A stretch of 9,556 nucleotides of DNA from JAWWBN01 sp033720955 (GTDB lineage Bacteria; Acidobacteriota; Thermoanaerobaculia; Multivoradales; JAHEKO01), in the NCBI GenBank assembly GCA_033720955.1, contig JAWWBN010000151.1, positions 1 through 9,556 of the forward strand, in the 5' to 3' direction. Positions 6,839 to 9,556 of the stretch are shown here, one piece after another. The position numbers and the translations under genes were made by a program. The stretch's first letter is position 1. Each line of letters opens with the position of its first letter. The notes beneath the pieces were generated by a model, which was given only the letters and a program-made list of their open reading frames with translations, did no database searches and was not told the origin of the DNA.

Positions 6839-8022
6839 AGGCGGCCCTTCCAGCCGGCGCCGCGGCCGGTCAGCCCCCGCCAGGCGGAGGTGGCGGTCAT
6901 GCCCGCGTACAGCAGGGAGGCGAACGGCAGCGCCCAGGAGTAGCTGGCCGCCAACCTCTGGTGGCGCACCCATGGGGCCAGGGCCGCCGCCTGGAGGGCC
7001 CAGGCCAGGAAGGCCCAGATCACGGCGCGGGCCGGCGAGAGCGGCGCGGCGCCCAGTGGCCCGAGGTGCGCCACCGCGCCCGCCGCCACCAGGAAGGGTG
7101 GCGCCACCGCCACCGCGAGGAGCGCGCCGATGGCCAGCACGGTCCACGAGAGCCGATGTCGGAGCTGCACGAAGGCGGTGCGCTCGACCACCCTCCAGAT
7201 CCCGGCGAGGTCGCGGTAGGGGCGCACCGATCGGATCCCGGGGTCGAGGCCCAGCCAGAGTCGGCCGCCGGCGCCCGCCAGCCGCCGGGCCAGGGCCACG
7301 TCGTCGATCACGGCGTCGTGGACGGAGGCGAAGCCCCCGGCCGCGACCAGGGTGGCGGTGCGCACCAGGATGCAGCCGCCCGCGGCGGCGGCGGTGGGGG
7401 CGCGCGGGTCCGCCACGCGGCCGAAGGGGTAGAGGAGATGGAAGAAGAAGAGGAAGGCGGGGATGAGGAGCTTCTCCCAGAAGGTCTCCGTGGTGAGCCG
7501 GGCCATCACCGACACCAGGTCGCGGGGGTCGTGCGGGTCGGTGGCGCGGGCCAGCAGAGAGGCCGCCGAGCCGGGTCGGTGAAGGACGTCGGCGTCGGTC
7601 AGAAGCAGCCACTCGGGCCCCTCGGCCGGGCCCGCCGACTCGCGGGCGGCCGCCAGCCCGCGCTCCAGGGCCCAGAGCTTGCCGGTCCAGCCCGGGGTGC
7701 GCCGCCCGGCGGCGACCACCCGGAGCCGGTCCGCCGCTCCGACGGCCGCCGCCGCTCTCGCCGCCGCCTCGGCGGTGCCGTCGGTGGACTCGTCGTCCAC
7801 CAGGACCACCCGCAGACCCTCCTGCTGCAGGAGGGAGGGGAGGGTGCGGGGCAGCAGGTCGGCCTCGTTCCGGGCGGGGACGACGGCCACGACCCCCGCG
7901 ACCGCCGGCGCCGGCAGCGGCCGGGACAGGCGGGACGTCCGCGGCCACCGCCGCGAGGGCCGGAAGAGGAGCGCGCCCCAGAAGAGAAGCGGCGGCAACG
8001 CCAGCCATTCCAGCCAACCCAC
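6805..8022 (-). CDS. hpnB: Hopanoid-associated glycosyltransferase HpnB
   Basis: A 405-residue membrane glycosyltransferase of family 2 (GT-A fold). From the chosen GTG start there is an N-terminal membrane helix (2-20), then VPARNEAD (48-55), VDDESTDGT (75-83), PGWTGKLWAL (110-119), the nucleotide-sugar/metal motif TDAD (142-145), and FWEKLLIPAFLFFFHLLYPF (181-200). AAAAGGCILVR (211-221) and IDDVALARRL (239-248) follow, with QLRHR (286-290) in the usual Q-x-x-R-W place. Three C-terminal hydrophobic segments follow at about 293-320, 332-351 and 361-381. The pattern matches HpnB closely, including GWKGRLY near the end. HpnB occurs in hopanoid biosynthesis loci; its exact sugar transfer step is not firmly established. 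The open frame extends to an ATG at 8232, but the added residues are polar and unlike the family, so the GTG at 8022 just before the first helix is preferred. No other hopanoid gene lies in the window. Confidence 0.88.
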   Translation of the reverse strand: MGWLEWLALPPLLFWGALLFRPSRRWPRTSRLSRPLPAPAVAGVVAVVPARNEADLLPRTLPSLLQQEGLRVVLVDDESTDGTAEAAARAAAAVGAADRLRVVAAGRRTPGWTGKLWALERGLAAARESAGPAEGPEWLLLTDADVLHRPGSAASLLARATDPHDPRDLVSVMARLTTETFWEKLLIPAFLFFFHLLYPFGRVADPRAPTAAAAGGCILVRTATLVAAGGFASVHDAVIDDVALARRLAGAGGRLWLGLDPGIRSVRPYRDLAGIWRVVERTAFVQLRHRLSWTVLAIGALLAVAVAPPFLVAAGAVAHLGPLGAAPLSPARAVIWAFLAWALQAAALAPWVRHQRLAASYSWALPFASLLYAGMTATSAWRGLTGRGAGWKGRLYRSAGRSKSR

Positions 8023-8126
8023 CGGCGGGCTCTCTATCCCGGTCCCGGCCCGGCAGGGGAGCCGGCGACGATCTCGGCCCACCGGGCCGCCGTGGCTCGC
8101 ATCGCCGGCAAGGTAGCACAAATCTC

Positions 8127-8155
8127 TTGACCTCATCGAGGTTTTTGGATAGCTT
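8127..8155 (+). promoter_or_regulatory. Sigma70-like promoter before the poly-Gly secreted protein
   Basis: TTGACC (8127-8132) and TAGCTT (8150-8155) are 17 bases apart; the -35 is near consensus, the -10 weaker. Transcription would begin near 8162, giving a leader of about 90 bases. A small inverted repeat, ACCTC-ATC-GAGGT (8130-8142), overlaps the -35 and runs into TTTT; it could be an operator or chance. The remainder of 8023-8253 holds no supported gene. Confidence 0.5.
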
Positions 8156-8241
8156 TCGCGCCAGCAGGTGGTCGTGAGTCCTCGGGGTAGGTGTATTCCG
8201 CGGTCGGGGGCTTGGTCCAGGTACATCAACACCAGTCATCC

Positions 8242-8248
8242 GGGAGAG
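8242..8248 (+). promoter_or_regulatory. Ribosome binding site fixing the ATG at 8254
   Basis: GGGAGAG lies 5 bases before the ATG at 8254. The frame is open further upstream to 8191, but only the ATG at 8254 combines this Shine-Dalgarno with an immediate signal peptide. Confidence 0.65.
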
Positions 8249-8253
8249 CAACA

Positions 8254-9360
8254 ATGAAGAGACTGACCCTGATCGCGCTCGCTGCGGTCGCGCTGGCCTT
8301 CGGGGCCGCCGGAGCCGCTACGGCGGAGTCCGAGTGGTTCCACATGGCCGATTCGTTCTTTGTCACCGAGGACGCCACGCCGCACCCGACCGACCTGGTT
8401 CGCAGGGTGGTGGTGCATGGCGAGCCGGCGGAGGAGGCCGAGGCCGAGGCCGGCGGACGCTCCTTCATCTGTCTCGGCTACGCCAGCAACGAGAAGAACG
8501 CGAAGGGGCGGATCGTCGCGGACCTCCTCTACTACAAGGAGAAGAGCCTGGCCGACCCCGACGCTGAAGGCCCCGACAAGACCTTCAAGGTCGATGCCCG
8601 GGTGCGAAAGGGCACCTGGTCGGAGTGCATCGGCCTGCAGCAGGTCTCGCCCGGCGACATGGTGGTCGGCGAGTTCAAGTTCAAGAGCTTCCCCAAGTTC
8701 ACCAAGGCGAAGTTCCTGAAGGGCATGAACATGGTGATGGCGGTCTCCGACGTCAAGCTCTCCGAGGATCTGCTCTTTCGCAACGACACCGACCCCGAGC
8801 CCGACCCCGCGCCCGCGCCCGCGCCGAACCCCGGTGGCGGTGGCGGCGGCACGCCCGGCGGCGGTGGTGGCGACGGCGGCGGCGGTGGTGGCGGCGGTGG
8901 TGGCGGCGGCGGTGGCGGCCCCGCCAGCAGCAACGAGTACGTGGCGGCCCTGCAGATCACCTCCACCGACCGCGCCCAGCTCGTCCGGCCCTCGGGTGGC
9001 AACCCCGGCAAGGTGGCCGTCTACTGCGCCAACACGAAGACCCTCCCCGGGCAGCGGATCGCCGACAAGGCGACCTACGGCTGGGGCAACACCATCGCCC
9101 AGGCGCTGGCCAACACCATCGCCAAGACCGGCTGTGCCTTCGCTGGGGCGGGCTCTCCCTCCGGCAACTTCCAGCGCGCCGTGGACCGCTACCTGGCCCT
9201 CAACGCCGGCGCCGGTCCGACGGCGATCCGGCGCGACGCCAACGGCGGGTTCCACGCGGAGTGGTATCGCAGCTTCCAGGGGGTGTCGAACCACCAGGGC
9301 GTGCCCAGCTTCGAGGCCGGCGTGGACGTCGTCTGCCGCAACACGCAGCCTCAGTGCTGA
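8254..9360 (+). CDS. Secreted two-domain protein with Pro-rich and poly-Gly linker, function unknown
   Basis: A 368-residue protein I do not recognise. Residues 1-24 are a clear Sec signal peptide (K2-R3, hydrophobic core, cleavage near ATA-ES). Domain 1 (about 25-178) carries C73 and C125, an acidic segment (EEAEAEA, about 60-66), and a Lys/Phe-rich stretch (FKFKSFPKFTKAKFLKG, 141-157). A Pro-rich hinge (PEPDPAPAPAPNP, 181-193) leads into a Gly linker of 6, 5 and 15 Gly broken by T-P and D (194-222). Domain 2 (about 225-368) has C258, C294, C361 and a C-terminal C368, with NGGFHAEWYRSFQG in between. An even cysteine number in both domains fits disulfides in an exported protein. There is no membrane anchor or lipobox. 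It is transcribed alone from its own promoter and converges on a broken GAPDH frame. Extracellular or periplasmic location is well supported; binding, adhesion and inhibitor roles are all possible and none is shown. Confidence 0.82.
   Translation: MKRLTLIALAAVALAFGAAGAATAESEWFHMADSFFVTEDATPHPTDLVRRVVVHGEPAEEAEAEAGGRSFICLGYASNEKNAKGRIVADLLYYKEKSLADPDAEGPDKTFKVDARVRKGTWSECIGLQQVSPGDMVVGEFKFKSFPKFTKAKFLKGMNMVMAVSDVKLSEDLLFRNDTDPEPDPAPAPAPNPGGGGGGTPGGGGGDGGGGGGGGGGGGGGGPASSNEYVAALQITSTDRAQLVRPSGGNPGKVAVYCANTKTLPGQRIADKATYGWGNTIAQALANTIAKTGCAFAGAGSPSGNFQRAVDRYLALNAGAGPTAIRRDANGGFHAEWYRSFQGVSNHQGVPSFEAGVDVVCRNTQPQC
8833..8919 (+). repeat. GGY-codon tract encoding the poly-Gly linker
   Basis: Twenty-six glycine codons, all GGC or GGT (17 and 9), are interrupted only by ACG CCC and GAC. 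A 15-base word GGC GGC GGT GGT GGC occurs at 8857-8871 and twice, overlapping by one codon, within 8878-8904, giving a local 12-base period. This is consistent with growth by slippage or unequal exchange under selection to stay in frame. Confidence 0.75.
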
Positions 9361-9556
9361 TCCCGGCTCGCCAGAAGCGGGCGGTCTCGACGACCGTCCA
9401 GCCGACCGGCGAGGTGCGGAAGCACCTTCCCCACCGCCCGCGCCGCGCCGGTGCTGGTGGGGATGACGTTCTCGGCCGCCGCGCGGCTGCGACGGATGCT
9501 CTTGTGGGGCACGTCGGCGAGCCGCTGGTCGTTGGTGTAGGCGTGCACCGTCGTCA
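9351..9556 (-). pseudogene. gap: Type I glyceraldehyde-3-phosphate dehydrogenase, C-terminally truncated (5' part beyond window)
   Basis: The minus strand enters at the right edge with T-T-V-H-A-Y-T-N-D-Q-R-L, the GAPDH segment containing the catalytic histidine (H176 in E. coli numbering). It continues through VPHKSIRRSRAAAENVIPTS, STGAARAVGKVLP and AGRLDG, all canonical for the catalytic domain. Normally a R-V-P-x-P stretch and about 100 more residues follow, including the C-terminal helix. Here homology ends at about position 9393 and the frame runs 13 unrelated residues (RRDRPLLASRDQH) to a TGA at 9351-9353, inside the end of the convergent secreted-protein gene. The other two minus-strand frames past the break show no GAPDH-like sequence, so a simple frameshift does not explain it. 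Such a product should not fold as a GAPDH; a gene remnant left by a rearrangement, or an assembly join, is likely. The catalytic Cys would lie outside the window. Confidence 0.7.

Noticed and set aside
8023..8232. Extended N-terminus for HpnB starting at the ATG at 8232 or 8136
   Set aside because: The added residues are polar, Arg-rich and unlike the family, whose proteins begin directly with a membrane helix. The longer forms would also cross the plus-strand promoter region.
5414..8254. A 946-codon open frame on the minus strand across the CRTAC1 and hpnB region
   Set aside because: It lies opposite or out of frame with two proteins that carry complete family motifs, and its own translation is Pro/Arg/Gly-rich without any recognisable motif.
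9351..9400. A simple frameshift explaining the lost GAPDH C-terminus
   Set aside because: Reading the two other minus-strand frames from the break into the neighbouring gene gives no R-V-P-x-P or other GAPDH C-terminal sequence.
1..9556. tRNA, rRNA, CRISPR arrays, insertion sequences or attachment sites
   Set aside because: No cloverleaf, spaced direct repeats, transposase motifs or terminal inverted repeats were seen by reading both strands; repeats found are short GC hairpins and the Gly-codon tract.

Overview
The window is a GC-rich (visibly about 70% G+C) stretch of a bacterial chromosome. An Acidobacteriota-type organism, possibly of the Thermoanaerobaculia/Holophagae kind, is the best guess. 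The reasons are a TonB-dependent-receptor-like outer membrane protein with an N-terminal carboxypeptidase-regulatory-like domain, a CRTAC1/ASPIC-UnbV lipoprotein with seven Ca-binding-type repeats, and a hopanoid-associated glycosyltransferase HpnB. This assignment is inferred from gene content and was not tested by any search.

Left part (1-1792, minus strand): a compact cluster read right to left. It holds a calcineurin-like metallophosphoesterase, an ExeA/GspA-type AAA ATPase, and the first 37 codons of a GspB-like gene that leaves the window. The gaps are 2 and 4 bases, so this is almost certainly one transcript. The last two genes suggest assembly of a secretion or pilus machine in the cell envelope.

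Middle (1793-6838, plus strand): a 206-base divergent spacer carries a good sigma70-like promoter. It drives a 998-residue outer membrane beta-barrel protein. A strong GC-rich hairpin follows, and then a lipoprotein of the CRTAC1/ASPIC-UnbV type. Both products are predicted to sit in the outer envelope.

Right part (6805-9556): hpnB lies on the minus strand and overlaps the 3' end of the CRTAC1 gene by 34 bases. Divergent from it, with its own promoter and ribosome binding site, is a secreted 368-residue protein of unknown function. It has two cysteine-bearing domains joined by a Pro-rich and then poly-Gly linker. Convergent to that gene, the window ends in a type I GAPDH reading frame. Its conserved sequence stops abruptly after the Leu-Asp-Gly of the catalytic domain, so about 100 expected C-terminal residues are missing.

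No RNA genes, CRISPR arrays, insertion sequences or phage genes were seen. The most interesting items are the truncated GAPDH beside an orphan secreted protein, the poly-Gly two-domain protein itself, and the pairing of the outer membrane receptor with a CRTAC1 lipoprotein.
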